Source: Fusobacterium sp. FSA-380-WT-3A
GTDB taxonomy: Bacteria > Fusobacteriota > Fusobacteriia > Fusobacteriales > Fusobacteriaceae
NCBI RefSeq assembly: GCF_012843705.1
Contig: NZ_JABAFQ010000001.1
Span: 186,001 to 250,000, forward strand
DNA length: 64,000 nt
Direction of reading: 5' to 3'
This document shows, piece by piece, positions 24,655-33,172 of the stretch. The notes under the pieces were generated by a model. It was given only the letters and a program-made list of their open reading frames with translations, ran no database searches and was not told the origin of the DNA. Both the position numbers and the translations under genes were made by a program. How positions within the stretch are numbered: position 1 is the stretch's first letter; every line of letters begins with the position of its first letter.

Positions 24655-25959
24655 ATGCTAGAGATATTTAAAATTAGTGTATCAGAACTTTATAAAAAAT
24701 CATTTAAAATAGTTATAATATTTTTATTAAATCTAGCTGTTATCTTTGGAGTAAATAAATTTGATATAAAAGTAGAAACATTTACTATTTTTATTCCAGC
24801 TATGTTGGGAATACTTTTTATAGAGGAGTGGAAAGGAAGAAGGGGAAAAGATATAGCAATAAATACTATAATCTATATAGTGATTTTCTTTTTAAATGCA
24901 CTTTTACTCTATAAACAAATAGAAATTTTGGATAGAAATGAGTTTTTAAGTAATAGTCAAATATTTTTCTTTAATCTGAAAACAGTATCTACTGACATTA
25001 TAGTATCTATCTTTGTTATGGGATTTTTATACTCTTTAGTTAAAGATTTAGAGGGTAGAATAGCTGTAATAGATATGTTTAGATACTTTAAAGAAAAAGC
25101 TTCAAGGATTTTGATATTGTTTTATGGAATAATTTTTACTTTGTATATCTCTGTTTTAATATATTATGGATTGAATACTGATGTTTGCCATGATTTACTA
25201 AACATATTTTTTCTTTTCTTTGTAACAATTTTTATTTGTTTTCTGATGTTAGTTTTTAAAAACTTTCTAATTTCAGATAGAAAAGATGAGGTTACTTATA
25301 GATTAAGAGAAAAATCTTTAGGATTTTATATGAAATCTATATTAAGTATAGGAGCAGTAATAGTTATATTTGGAACAGGATTATCTTTTTATTTTGTAAT
25401 TAGTATTTTGGCAGATAAGATACTTTTATTGATAGTTTGGGGAGTATTAGTTTTATTGGTAATAACAGGATTAGAAATTTTAATTCTAAATATGTTAATT
25501 AAAATTAATGGAAGAGTTCAACCAAAATCAATGAATGTAAGAAAATTTTTCAATATTTTAATTATTAATATTATAGGGGGAATACTCTTAACAATTATTG
25601 TATTTATAGAATATAGTATTAATATGAATATAAATTTTATTCTTGAAAATGATTTCTTACATAATTTTTTACTTATTCTAATGATAAGTTTTATAGGGTT
25701 AGTTATAAATTTTCAAATACTAAGTGCTTTCATTGATAATCCACTTACTTTAGCTTTAAAAGATGGATTTAGTTTAACTACAAAATTTTTAAATCCTAAA
25801 GTTCTGTTAATTTTAATAGGAGAAAATACTTTTTTAATGATTAGTATTCTAAATGGAAGTTTTACAGGGCTTATATACTTTATAAATTTAATTATATCAT
25901 TTTATTTAATAGAATTTTATTTAGATAAAAAGGAAGAAGTAAAATGGGAATACAAATAA
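24655..25959 (+). CDS. Polytopic membrane protein, about 11 TM helices
   Basis: This 434-residue protein is almost entirely hydrophobic, with eleven or so predicted membrane helices and short charged loops. No transporter motif is recognised. The start is this ATG, 9 bp after AAGGGG; an earlier in-frame ATG would overlap the ankyrin gene. It overlaps the next small membrane gene by 16 bp, which suggests that the two proteins are made together. Its position in the array could mean it is a membrane immunity factor for a pore-forming or peptidoglycan-active toxin; this is inference. Confidence 0.72.
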   Translation: MLEIFKISVSELYKKSFKIVIIFLLNLAVIFGVNKFDIKVETFTIFIPAMLGILFIEEWKGRRGKDIAINTIIYIVIFFLNALLLYKQIEILDRNEFLSNSQIFFFNLKTVSTDIIVSIFVMGFLYSLVKDLEGRIAVIDMFRYFKEKASRILILFYGIIFTLYISVLIYYGLNTDVCHDLLNIFFLFFVTIFICFLMLVFKNFLISDRKDEVTYRLREKSLGFYMKSILSIGAVIVIFGTGLSFYFVISILADKILLLIVWGVLVLLVITGLEILILNMLIKINGRVQPKSMNVRKFFNILIINIIGGILLTIIVFIEYSINMNINFILENDFLHNFLLILMISFIGLVINFQILSAFIDNPLTLALKDGFSLTTKFLNPKVLLILIGENTFLMISILNGSFTGLIYFINLIISFYLIEFYLDKKEEVKWEYK

Positions 25960-26252
25960 TTTTAATTATACTCTTAATTATGGCTGTTTTTTACACCTTT
26001 ATATACTTTCTATTTGTAAGAAAATATGAAGATTTAAGAAAACTTTTTATAATAAATAAACTTTATGATATTTTTATTATAATTCCAGGATTTTTTATAG
26101 GCTTTTATAGTTTAATATTTTTTAGAATCTTAATTCTTGTAAATCTTTTAAGCATTATTTATATAGTTATTAAAGTTATTAAAAATAAAGAGCCTAAAAG
26201 AAAAATTATATATGCAATAGTTAGTCATTCAGAATGGTTACTTTTTATATAA
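25944..26252 (+). CDS. Small membrane protein, 102 aa
   Basis: Three hydrophobic segments (about residues 2-22, 40-58 and 60-78) separated by short basic loops; no known domain. Its ATG lies 16 bp before the end of the large membrane protein gene in another frame, so translation is coupled. Small multi-TM proteins of this kind include immunity proteins for membrane-active bacteriocins, but there is no motif to confirm that. A hairpin follows 18 bp after its stop. Confidence 0.65.
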   Translation: MGIQIILIILLIMAVFYTFIYFLFVRKYEDLRKLFIINKLYDIFIIIPGFFIGFYSLIFFRILILVNLLSIIYIVIKVIKNKEPKRKIIYAIVSHSEWLLFI

Positions 26253-26270
26253 ATATTTTATATTTTAAAG

Positions 26271-26296
26271 GTGGCCTGATTAAAAAATCAGACCAC
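26271..26296 (+). promoter_or_regulatory. Intergenic hairpin
   Basis: An 11-bp stem with one mismatch pairs GTGGCCTGATT (26271-26281) with AATCAGACCAC (26286-26296) around an A4 loop. No T-run follows, so it is a poor terminator; it may be an mRNA-stabilising or processing hairpin between the membrane pair and the SUFU-like gene. Confidence 0.6.
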
Positions 26297-26327
26297 TCAT
26301 TAAGATATTAAATAAGGAGGTTTTATT

Positions 26328-27464
26328 ATGGAAATTATGGAATACACTCAAAATGAAAGAATGGAGATTATAAAATTTATAGAGGAAAATTTTGGAAAAA
26401 TAGAAAAAATATACCAAGATGTTGGCTTTGATGATTTATATTTAGATGTGGCTCAAATTAATCCAACAGAGGAAAAGCCATATTATACACTTATAACTCT
26501 TGGAATGGGAGAGCATAAGATGTATAACCAAAATAATGAAAATTTTTCAAGCTATACAGAACTTATGATTTCTTTACCTCCTGATTGGAATTTAGATGAT
26601 GAAAATTATACTTGGGCATTGGATAACTTAATGAATTTAACATATATACCATTTTCATACTATTCTGCATATGAATGGGGACATTTAGAAAATAATTTTG
26701 AGCCTTTTAATTCTAAAACTAATTTAAGTGCATTAGTTTTATTATATCCAGAAATGAAAGAAGAAAACTCTGGACTTTTAAAACTTGAAAATAGAAATTT
26801 ACAATTTTATCAAATAGTTCCTTTATATGATGAGGAATATACTTTTGCTTTAAAAAATGGAATGAAAAATTTATTGTTACTAGATGTAGAGAAAAAAATA
26901 AACTATGTTGTAGATATGCAAAGAGAAAAAGTTCTTGAATATTCAGAGGAAGAAAAAGAGTTGCAAAATGATATTATGGATTCATCAGAATGGCATTTAG
27001 GAGATTACTATTCAAAAGGAATAGAGGTAGATGAGATAAATATATATAATCACTTAGCTATCTTTCTTCGTTGGGCTATGGAAAATAATTTTTTAAGTGA
27101 TAATTTCTTAAAAGCTTATGGTAAAGAGCTTGAAAAATACACTTCTCAAGATTTTATTGATTTAAGAGAGTTGGTAAAATATAGATTAAAAGGGGATTTA
27201 AGAAAATCATTCTTTAACGATGTAGGAAAAGAATTTATTAGATATTACTATGACTATGATTTTGATAATGAAGATTTTTTCCCAGGAGATATAGACAACT
27301 ATGCTAAAAGAATCTTTGGAGAGGAGAAATATTATTCGCCAGAATTAAAAAGAGAAGCTTATTTATATCTAAATTTTGATGAAAAATATTATCAAGATAT
27401 GAAAGAGGTTATAGATAAAGTCTATAACAAATGGCTAAAAGAATTAGAAAGTTATAAAAATTAG
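26328..27464 (+). CDS. Suppressor-of-fused (SUFU)-like domain protein with extra C-terminal domain
   Basis: Residues 30-215 follow the bacterial SUFU pattern: VAQINPTEEKPYYTLITLGM, then YTELMISLPPDWNLDDENYT, and IVPLYDEEYTFALKNGM, ending with an INYVVDMQRE strand. Bacterial SUFU domains are recognised immunity proteins of polymorphic toxin systems. From residue 230 an additional helical module begins, HLAIFLRWAMENNFLSDNF, and runs to the end. The gene has AAGGAGG 7 bp before the ATG and its own intergenic hairpin upstream. It is soluble and has no signal peptide. Confidence 0.72.
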   Translation: MEIMEYTQNERMEIIKFIEENFGKIEKIYQDVGFDDLYLDVAQINPTEEKPYYTLITLGMGEHKMYNQNNENFSSYTELMISLPPDWNLDDENYTWALDNLMNLTYIPFSYYSAYEWGHLENNFEPFNSKTNLSALVLLYPEMKEENSGLLKLENRNLQFYQIVPLYDEEYTFALKNGMKNLLLLDVEKKINYVVDMQREKVLEYSEEEKELQNDIMDSSEWHLGDYYSKGIEVDEINIYNHLAIFLRWAMENNFLSDNFLKAYGKELEKYTSQDFIDLRELVKYRLKGDLRKSFFNDVGKEFIRYYYDYDFDNEDFFPGDIDNYAKRIFGEEKYYSPELKREAYLYLNFDEKYYQDMKEVIDKVYNKWLKELESYKN

Positions 27465-27473
27465 GAGAATCCT

Positions 27474-27953
27474 ATGGAAAATTACAAGATTAAAAGTAAG
27501 ATAAATATTTTATCAAAAATAATAGATAGTATTTTTATAAGTTTTTCTTGCTTTGTAGTTTATTTTGGATTAAAAACAAAAGTTACTTTCTCTAAAAATA
27601 GTTATATAATTTTTACAATTTTATTGGCAATTTGTTATGGTTGGATATTTATAAGAGATTTTATTTTATATAAGACTATGAAGATTACCCATTATGAATT
27701 AATATTTTTTTACCCACTCTTAAGAAAAGAAGTTAGAATTAAGAAAAAAGATATAGAAAAAATAAAATTTATAGAAAGTGAATTTATACCTAAACTTTAT
27801 ATTCACTATTATAGAATTAAAATAATTACAGAAAATAAGAATTATATTATATCTTCAAAGGATTACAGAAATTTTTGGAAAATACTAGATAATATAGGAA
27901 CAAAATTGCCAAAAAGAACTATTGAAAGTTATAGGAGAAATACTGGATTGTAG
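27474..27953 (+). CDS. Membrane-anchored PH-like protein, 159 aa
   Basis: Two adjacent hydrophobic helices (about residues 17-33 and 41-58) form a hairpin anchor. They are followed by a strand-rich region with THYELIFFYPLLRKEVRIKK and KIKIITENKNYIISSKDYR, which looks like the bacterial PH fold found in small membrane proteins. No enzyme motif. AGGAGA is just upstream, 9 bp after the previous stop. Function unknown; the location suggests an immunity or accessory factor. Confidence 0.65.
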   Translation: MENYKIKSKINILSKIIDSIFISFSCFVVYFGLKTKVTFSKNSYIIFTILLAICYGWIFIRDFILYKTMKITHYELIFFYPLLRKEVRIKKKDIEKIKFIESEFIPKLYIHYYRIKIITENKNYIISSKDYRNFWKILDNIGTKLPKRTIESYRRNTGL

Positions 27954-27969
27954 AAAGGAAGAGAGTATT

Positions 27970-28425
27970 TTGAAGATTTTAAAAGTAGAAACTAATAAGA
28001 AAAAATATATTGATTTATTATTATTAGCTGACGAAGAAGAAAAAATGATTGATAAATATCTTGAAAGAGGAGAAATGTATATTCTTGATGATAATGGAGT
28101 AAAGGCAGAGTGTGTTGTAACAGATGAGGGGAATGGAATATTAGAAATAAAAAATATAGCAACTTTACCTAATTGGCATAAGCAAGGTTATGGAAAGAAA
28201 TTAATAGAGTTTATAACAGAAAAATATTCAAAAAATTATTTAGTCATACAAGTAGGAACAGGAGATAGTCCTACTACTATCCCTTTTTATGAAAAGTGTG
28301 GTTTTAAAAAATCTCATATTATAAAAGATTTTTTTATTAAAAATTATGATAAACCTATAATTGAAAATGGAGTTCAATTAGTAGATATGATATATTTGAA
28401 AAAAATTTTGAAAAGAGGGGAGTAA
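27970..28425 (+). CDS. GNAT-family N-acetyltransferase
   Basis: The acetyl-CoA loop KQGYGK (residues 71-76, R/Q-x2-G-x-G/A type) after a NIATLPNWH strand, and a late FYEKCGFKKSH strand-helix, identify a GNAT acetyltransferase. Its substrate is unknown. GNAT enzymes can protect against toxins by acetylating them or their targets. The start is the TTG at 27970, 6 bp after AGGAAGAG; an earlier TTG in frame lies inside the upstream gene. Its last 136 bp are repeated almost exactly at 28862-28997, downstream of the next gene. Confidence 0.82.
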   Translation: MKILKVETNKKKYIDLLLLADEEEKMIDKYLERGEMYILDDNGVKAECVVTDEGNGILEIKNIATLPNWHKQGYGKKLIEFITEKYSKNYLVIQVGTGDSPTTIPFYEKCGFKKSHIIKDFFIKNYDKPIIENGVQLVDMIYLKKILKRGE

Positions 28426-28848
28426 ATGAATGAGAAAATTTATATAGAAAGAGAAAGTAAAGTTAGATTGTGGTTTGAAATGTGGTTACAAAAAGAAAAT
28501 AAGGGTATAGAAAACATATTTTCAGAATCAGCAATTTATATAGAAAGTTGGGGACCTCAATATGATAATTTATCGGAAATTACTTATTGGTTTAATGAAT
28601 GGAATCAAAGAGGAACAGTAAAGAAATGGGATATATTAGAATTTACTCACAATAAAGATAAAACTTTTGTTGAGTGGAAATTTTTTTGTGAAATGAATGA
28701 TGGGGAAATACAAAAGTTTGATGGTATTTCCATAATAAAATGGAATGATTTTAATAAAATTATTTATTTAAAAGAATTTGGTTGTAATGATGATACTTAT
28801 AACCCTTATGAAGAAAAGAGAAAATCTAAAAAGTACAATTGGTTTTAA
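28426..28848 (+). CDS. NTF2-like (SnoaL-type) protein, in a duplicated junction
   Basis: At 140 residues it has the NTF2-like order: an N-terminal helix with VRLWFEMWLQKE, the SAIYIESWGPQYDNLSEITY segment, then strands KKWDILEFTHNKDKTFVEW and FDGISIIKWNDFNKIIYLKE. This fold often binds small molecules. The ATG directly follows the acetyltransferase stop (TAAATG). The gene lies between the full acetyltransferase gene and a nearly identical copy of that gene's 3' end, which marks it as a recent insertion. Confidence 0.75.
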   Translation: MNEKIYIERESKVRLWFEMWLQKENKGIENIFSESAIYIESWGPQYDNLSEITYWFNEWNQRGTVKKWDILEFTHNKDKTFVEWKFFCEMNDGEIQKFDGISIIKWNDFNKIIYLKEFGCNDDTYNPYEEKRKSKKYNWF

Positions 28849-28861
28849 ATATAGGAGTAAA

Positions 28862-28997
28862 ATAGTCCTACTACTATCCCTTTTTATGAAAAGTGTGGTT
28901 TTAAAAAATCTCATATTATAAAGGATTTTTTTATTAAAAATTATGATAAACCTATAATAGAAAATGGAGTTCAATTAGTAGATATGATATATTTGAA
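28862..28997 (+). pseudogene. Duplicate 3' fragment of the GNAT gene
   Basis: 136 bp match 28265-28400 with only 2 mismatches. The fragment covers the C-terminal FYEKCGFKKS to VDMIYLK region and then ends with a different tail (KREI stop). It has no start codon or ribosome-binding site. The very high identity means the duplication is young. The most likely history is that the NTF2-like gene entered at this end of the acetyltransferase gene. Confidence 0.9.
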
Positions 28998-29040
28998 GAG
29001 AGAAATATAGAATAAACTCGTAAAGAAGAGAGGGATTAAA

Positions 29041-29454
29041 ATGATTTTTAGTATTGAAAAAACTTTTGATTTTGATATAAAAATAGTATGGAATGTCATA
29101 ACAAATTTTAAAAAATATCATTGGAGAAGTGAACTTTCAAGAGTGGATATTATCAATGAAAAAGAATTTATAGAAGTTACTAAAGATGGATATTTAACTA
29201 ATTTTAAAATTATTAAAGAGGAAAAATTTAAGTACTTAGAATTTAAAATTAATAATTCAAATTTGGAAGGTTATTGGAAAGGAGAATTTTTAGTTGAGAA
29301 CGGAAAAACTAAAATAAAATTTGTAGAAGATTTAAAAGCTAAAAAAACATGGTTAACTCCTATTTTAAAAATTTATGTAAAAAGACAACAAAAAATATAT
29401 ATGAAAAACTTAGAAAAATATTTATATGAAAATGTAAATAAATTAGGAGTATAG
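29041..29454 (+). CDS. SRPBCC-family protein
   Basis: This 137-residue protein shows the START/SRPBCC pattern: opening strand FSIEKTFDFDIKIVWNVITN with the W-x-V-I-T helix, then FIEVTKDG, FKIIKEEKFKYLEFKI and a long C-terminal helix after KTWLTPILKIYVKRQQ. The fold makes a hydrophobic ligand cavity. No ligand is known for this group. GAGGG lies before the ATG. Before insertion of the NTF2-like gene, this would have been the gene next to the acetyltransferase. Confidence 0.78.
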   Translation: MIFSIEKTFDFDIKIVWNVITNFKKYHWRSELSRVDIINEKEFIEVTKDGYLTNFKIIKEEKFKYLEFKINNSNLEGYWKGEFLVENGKTKIKFVEDLKAKKTWLTPILKIYVKRQQKIYMKNLEKYLYENVNKLGV

Positions 29455-29455
29455 T

Positions 29456-30013
29456 ATGAAAAAATTAGATGATGTAAAACTTGGAAAATTTTTAAGTCTT
29501 ATTCTTAGACATAAACCAGAAACAATAGGAATAGCTTTAGATAAAAATGGCTGGGCAGATGTAAAAGAGTTGATAGAAAAAATAAAGCTTTCTGGAAGAT
29601 ATATTGATATGGAAATATTAGAAAGAATAGTTAGAGAAAATAATAAAAAGAGATATTCTTTTAGTGAAAATAAAGAAAAAATAAGAGCTAGTCAGGGACA
29701 CTCTATTGAAGTAGAATTAAATTTAAAAGAAATGACACCTCCAACTATTCTATATCATGGAACAGCAACTAGATTTTTAGAAAGTATTAGAGAAAAAGGG
29801 ATAATAAAAGGGAATAGACAATATGTTCATCTGTCTAAAGATATAGAAACAGCTAGAAATGTTGGGAAAAGACATGGAGAAGTAGTTATTTTATCAATAG
29901 ATATAGAGAGTTTAAAGAAAATTGGACATAAATTTTATTTATCAGAGAATAAGGTTTGGTTAAGTGATGATATTCCAAGTAAGTATATTTTATGGGATAA
30001 GATTATTTATTAA
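29456..30013 (+). CDS. kptA: RNA 2'-phosphotransferase KptA/Tpt1
   Basis: All KptA features are present: LSLILRHKPE with the Arg18-His19 pair, a winged-helix N-terminal half with DKNGWADVKELI, then RASQGHSIEV (Arg77), ILYHGTA (His101) and the KRHGE region (Arg139). KptA removes an internal 2'-phosphate from RNA using NAD, giving ADP-ribose 1'',2''-cyclic phosphate. Bacteria lack the yeast-type splicing that makes this substrate, so the role is RNA repair or removal of modifications. The gene begins 1 bp after the SRPBCC stop. Two genes for RNA end repair, rtcB and a P-loop kinase, lie 2-3 kb downstream. Confidence 0.92.
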   Translation: MKKLDDVKLGKFLSLILRHKPETIGIALDKNGWADVKELIEKIKLSGRYIDMEILERIVRENNKKRYSFSENKEKIRASQGHSIEVELNLKEMTPPTILYHGTATRFLESIREKGIIKGNRQYVHLSKDIETARNVGKRHGEVVILSIDIESLKKIGHKFYLSENKVWLSDDIPSKYILWDKIIY

Positions 30014-30025
30014 GAGGTAAAAATT

Positions 30026-30931
30026 ATGAAGAATATATATTGTTATCAAAGGATTGAGGGAAGATATATCCCAGGTATTATTAAAAATGGAAATTATTTT
30101 TTTACAACAGTAGCTCTTTATGAAAATGGAGTAATTAATTGTTGGGAAAAAGTAGAATTTCAGGATATTAAAGAAGTTATTGAGAAAGATTGGTTATGTT
30201 GTGAAATTCCAAATGGAAAAAATATTTCTATTTTTGAAGTTGGAGATTATGTTATAAAATCAGCTAATTGGGAGTATAATAAAGATACATATTATAAATC
30301 TATTATAGAAAATATAAAAGAGTTAAATCCTTATATAGAAGAAATTAACAAAATAGTTAAAAAAATTCCAAAGGAAGATTATAAAAAAGAAATGATGGTT
30401 ACTTCTACTCCATTTAAAATGGAACATAAATCTAAATTATATAGCTGGTTTGATGGAGATGATACTTTTATTTTTTATAATTTTGAAGAGAAATTGTATT
30501 TAACTACCTTAATAGCTTATGAGGATAAAACTTTTGAAATTGGAATGTTAGAGGAAAAATATTTTTCTTTAGAAGAAATAAAAGAGATGTTTGATAAAAA
30601 TATTCTTACAACAGAGGTAAAAGATAGATTTTTTATAAAAGATTTTGCAGAAATAGAAATAGAAAAAATTAATTATTTTGTAGAAAAAAGCCAAAAATTT
30701 AAAGAAGTAGAAGATATGATGAAAAAAGTTTGTGAAGAAGAAACAACTCTTGAATTATGTAGAGAAGCGTATTTTGAATATTTGGCTGACCCTTGTGATT
30801 ATACAAAAGAGAAATTAAGAAAAACTTATGAAGCTGTTCCTGAACATGAAAGAATGTATTTAGGGGATATGGATTCTAAAGATTGGGACTACCAAAGAAT
30901 TTTATATTCTAATAAAAAGAGAGAAGTATAA
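30026..30931 (+). CDS. Conserved hypothetical protein, 301 aa
   Basis: Not assigned to a family. The N-terminal third has FFTTVALYENGVINCWEKVE followed by LCCEIPNGKNISIFEVGDY, a pattern I associate with uncharacterised immunity-cluster proteins. A second part, LYSWFDGDDTFIFYNFEEKL, resembles a repeated beta sheet, and the C-terminus is helical with PDxCDYTKEKLRKTYE-like charge. Cytoplasmic. It is 12 bp behind kptA with an AAGAGGTAA site, so the two are likely co-transcribed. Confidence 0.68.
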   Translation: MKNIYCYQRIEGRYIPGIIKNGNYFFTTVALYENGVINCWEKVEFQDIKEVIEKDWLCCEIPNGKNISIFEVGDYVIKSANWEYNKDTYYKSIIENIKELNPYIEEINKIVKKIPKEDYKKEMMVTSTPFKMEHKSKLYSWFDGDDTFIFYNFEEKLYLTTLIAYEDKTFEIGMLEEKYFSLEEIKEMFDKNILTTEVKDRFFIKDFAEIEIEKINYFVEKSQKFKEVEDMMKKVCEEETTLELCREAYFEYLADPCDYTKEKLRKTYEAVPEHERMYLGDMDSKDWDYQRILYSNKKREV

Positions 30932-30946
30932 GAGTAGGTGGAGAAA

Positions 30947-31414
30947 ATGTATAAACATTGTGACTTAGATGATTCTTATATTAATCTTCATGATTGTTGT
31001 GTTGAAAAAATAAATTTTGATAATGGGATTTTATCTTTTATTTTTCCTAATGGATTTTGGATAATGCAGCAACATTCTTTAAATAATTCTGAAAATACAG
31101 TTCTAACAAGTTCTTCACAAGTTAGTTTTTCGATTATTGATAAAAAAATTGATGGAATTAAGATTTATATGCTCAATGAAGAAAATGGAATAATAGTTAG
31201 AGAAAAATGGAATACAATTGACTTTATAAATGCTGTTAATAACGGTTATTTTAAAATAGAATTTACTAAACAATACAAAAGTTATCAGTGTTTTCACTTT
31301 GAATGTTGGGTGTGGTTTGATAAAGAACCATACTATTCAGGGTGTGAAATTATTTTATATAGTGAAAATGCATTATATTATTGGAATGATTTAAGATATG
31401 ATTGTTGTTGGTAA
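30947..31414 (+). CDS. Hypothetical immunity-type protein, 155 aa
   Basis: No named family. The sequence is strand-rich and aromatic: INLHDCCVEKINFDNGILSF near residues 13-32, a VSFSIIDKKIDGIKIYMLN strand pair, then FHFECWVWFDKEPYYSGC and a closing NDLRYDCCW. The opening with DxxINLHDC is typical of small immunity proteins whose strands wrap a toxin surface. The start is this ATG right after AGGTGGAG; a GTG 9 bp upstream overlaps the ribosome-binding site. Confidence 0.68.
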   Translation: MYKHCDLDDSYINLHDCCVEKINFDNGILSFIFPNGFWIMQQHSLNNSENTVLTSSSQVSFSIIDKKIDGIKIYMLNEENGIIVREKWNTIDFINAVNNGYFKIEFTKQYKSYQCFHFECWVWFDKEPYYSGCEIILYSENALYYWNDLRYDCCW

Positions 31415-31440
31415 AAGTTAATATAAAATAAGGAGGAACT

Positions 31441-31920
31441 ATGGATATAAAATATTTTAAAAATGTGGATTTTAATACTGATTACCTTGAAACTACAATA
31501 GAATTTCAAAATAGGGAAATAGAGCTTGATATAAATACTGATGTAGTTCTTGGAAAAGATAGTTGGGTAAAAGAATATGAAGAATATATTTCTAAATTAG
31601 AAGTTTTTAAAGAAAAAATTGATAAAGAGATTGTAGAAGACTTTGAAAATGATGGAATAACAAAAGAATGGGTTGATTTTCATTTGGAAGAATTAGGAGA
31701 AGCAATAGAAGAAGAAAGATTACTCGAAGAGTGTGATAAAAAATTATCTTTAGATAGGCAAGTTCTTTCAATAATAAAACTTAGAAGAATAGGAATTTAT
31801 CCTGAATATGAAGATTATGCTATTTGGGATTATATTCTTGATGATGAAATAAGTGATGAAATTTTAGTTATAGTTACTGATAAAAATGGAGAAATAGTAG
31901 ATATTACTTGGGAAAGTTAA
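31441..31920 (+). CDS. DUF2004-like protein
   Basis: The 159-residue protein opens with a strand carrying YFKNVDFNTDYLETTIEF and a REIELDINTDVV strand, as in DUF2004. The middle is a charged helix (FKEKIDKEIVEDFENDGIT), and the end has AIWDYILDDEISDEILVIVT. DUF2004 proteins are listed among immunity-type families; activity is unknown. AGGAGG precedes the ATG. The next feature is a hairpin before rtcB. Confidence 0.6.
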   Translation: MDIKYFKNVDFNTDYLETTIEFQNREIELDINTDVVLGKDSWVKEYEEYISKLEVFKEKIDKEIVEDFENDGITKEWVDFHLEELGEAIEEERLLEECDKKLSLDRQVLSIIKLRRIGIYPEYEDYAIWDYILDDEISDEILVIVTDKNGEIVDITWES

Positions 31921-31930
31921 AATTTCATTT

Positions 31931-31952
31931 CTCCATTAAGTTAGAGATGGAG
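31931..31952 (+). promoter_or_regulatory. Hairpin overlapping the rtcB ribosome-binding site
   Basis: CTCCAT at 31931-31936 can pair with ATGGAG at 31947-31952, which includes most of the GGAGG that serves the rtcB ATG at 31961. The 6-bp stem with a 10-nt loop would hide the site, so it might tune translation. It is short and could also be chance. Confidence 0.4.
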
Positions 31953-31960
31953 GATAATTT

Positions 31961-33142
31961 ATGTATAAAATAATGTCAAATAATTTGACTGATTATGAAG
32001 CTATAAATCAGATAGAAGAAATTAATAGAATATTTAATGATAATAATATAGTAATTATGCCAGATTATCATGCTGGAAAAGGTTGTGTAGTAGGAACTAC
32101 TATGCTGATAACTGATAAAGTTTGTCCTAACCATGTAGGTGTAGATATTGGTTGTGGAATAGCTGGTTATAAAATAGACAAGAGATATTTTAAATTTCAT
32201 ATAGAGAAATTAAAAGAGTTAGATGATATAATAAGAAAAAATATTCCAAGTGGATTATCAGTAAATAAGAGAAAATCAAAGTTTATCCCTAAAGGTTATG
32301 AGATAAAATTAAAAGCTAAGGTAGATAAACAATCTATGGATAGAGCTTATTTGAGCTTGGGAACTCTTGGAGGAGGAAATCATTTTATAGAGGTAGGAGA
32401 AAATGAAGAGTGTTATATTCTATTTGTTCACTCTGGAAGTAGAAATTTAGGAGTTCAAGTAGCAAGTTATCATCAAAATATTGCAATAGATACTTGTAAT
32501 AAAGAGAGAGTAGAGTATATTTATAATATAACTAAAAATGTAGCTCCAGAAGAGAGAGAAAATATGATAGAGGAATATAAAAAAGAAAATCCTCATATTC
32601 CTAATACAAGCTGTTATTTAGAAGGAGTTTATTTAGAAGATTATCTCTTTGATATGAGAGTTATGGAAGAGTTTGCTTGTTTAAATAGAGAGATAATGAT
32701 AAAAACTATTTTAGAGAAATTGGATATTCCCTTTGTTAAGGGAAATTATATAGAGAGTACTCATAACTATATAGAAGATTATAAAGGACTTCATATTTTA
32801 AGAAAAGGTGCTACATCAGCTAAAAAAGATGAAAAAGTTATAATTCCTTTAAATATGCGGGATGGAATTATCATAGGAATAGGAAAGGGGAATCCAGAAT
32901 GGAACTATTCAGCTCCACATGGTACTGGAAGGATTCTTAGTAGAAAAAAAGCTAAAGAAAATCTATCTTTAGATGAATTTAAAGAAGTTATGGAAGGAAT
33001 ATTTACTACCTGTATATCTAATAACACCTTAGATGAATCTCCTATGGCTTATAAACCTATGGAAGAGATTTTAGAAGTTATTGGAGATACTATTGAAATA
33101 GAGGAGATAGTAAAACCAATTTATAATTTTAAAGCTAATTAA
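31961..33142 (+). CDS. rtcB: RNA-splicing/repair ligase RtcB
   Basis: RtcB motifs are intact: VGVDIGCGI (Asp62, Cys65, metal ligands), GGGNHFIE (His141), FVHSGSRN (His157), ESTHNY (His268) and APHGTGR (His320, the guanylated residue). RtcB joins RNA 3'-phosphate or 2',3'-cyclic phosphate ends to 5'-OH ends with GTP and Mn2+, exactly the ends left by many tRNA-cleaving toxins. At 393 aa it is a short RtcB (about 400 residues) like bacterial RtcB2-type proteins. No archease gene is visible. It sits in the immunity array 2 kb after kptA. Confidence 0.95.
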   Translation: MYKIMSNNLTDYEAINQIEEINRIFNDNNIVIMPDYHAGKGCVVGTTMLITDKVCPNHVGVDIGCGIAGYKIDKRYFKFHIEKLKELDDIIRKNIPSGLSVNKRKSKFIPKGYEIKLKAKVDKQSMDRAYLSLGTLGGGNHFIEVGENEECYILFVHSGSRNLGVQVASYHQNIAIDTCNKERVEYIYNITKNVAPEERENMIEEYKKENPHIPNTSCYLEGVYLEDYLFDMRVMEEFACLNREIMIKTILEKLDIPFVKGNYIESTHNYIEDYKGLHILRKGATSAKKDEKVIIPLNMRDGIIIGIGKGNPEWNYSAPHGTGRILSRKKAKENLSLDEFKEVMEGIFTTCISNNTLDESPMAYKPMEEILEVIGDTIEIEEIVKPIYNFKAN

Positions 33143-33172
33143 AATTTTAAAATTAAATTAGGAAGAATAAAA

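Noticed and set aside
27922-27969. Longer version of the acetyltransferase from an upstream TTG
   Set aside because: It would overlap the preceding gene and lacks a proper ribosome-binding site; TTG at 27970 has AGGAAGAG at the right distance.
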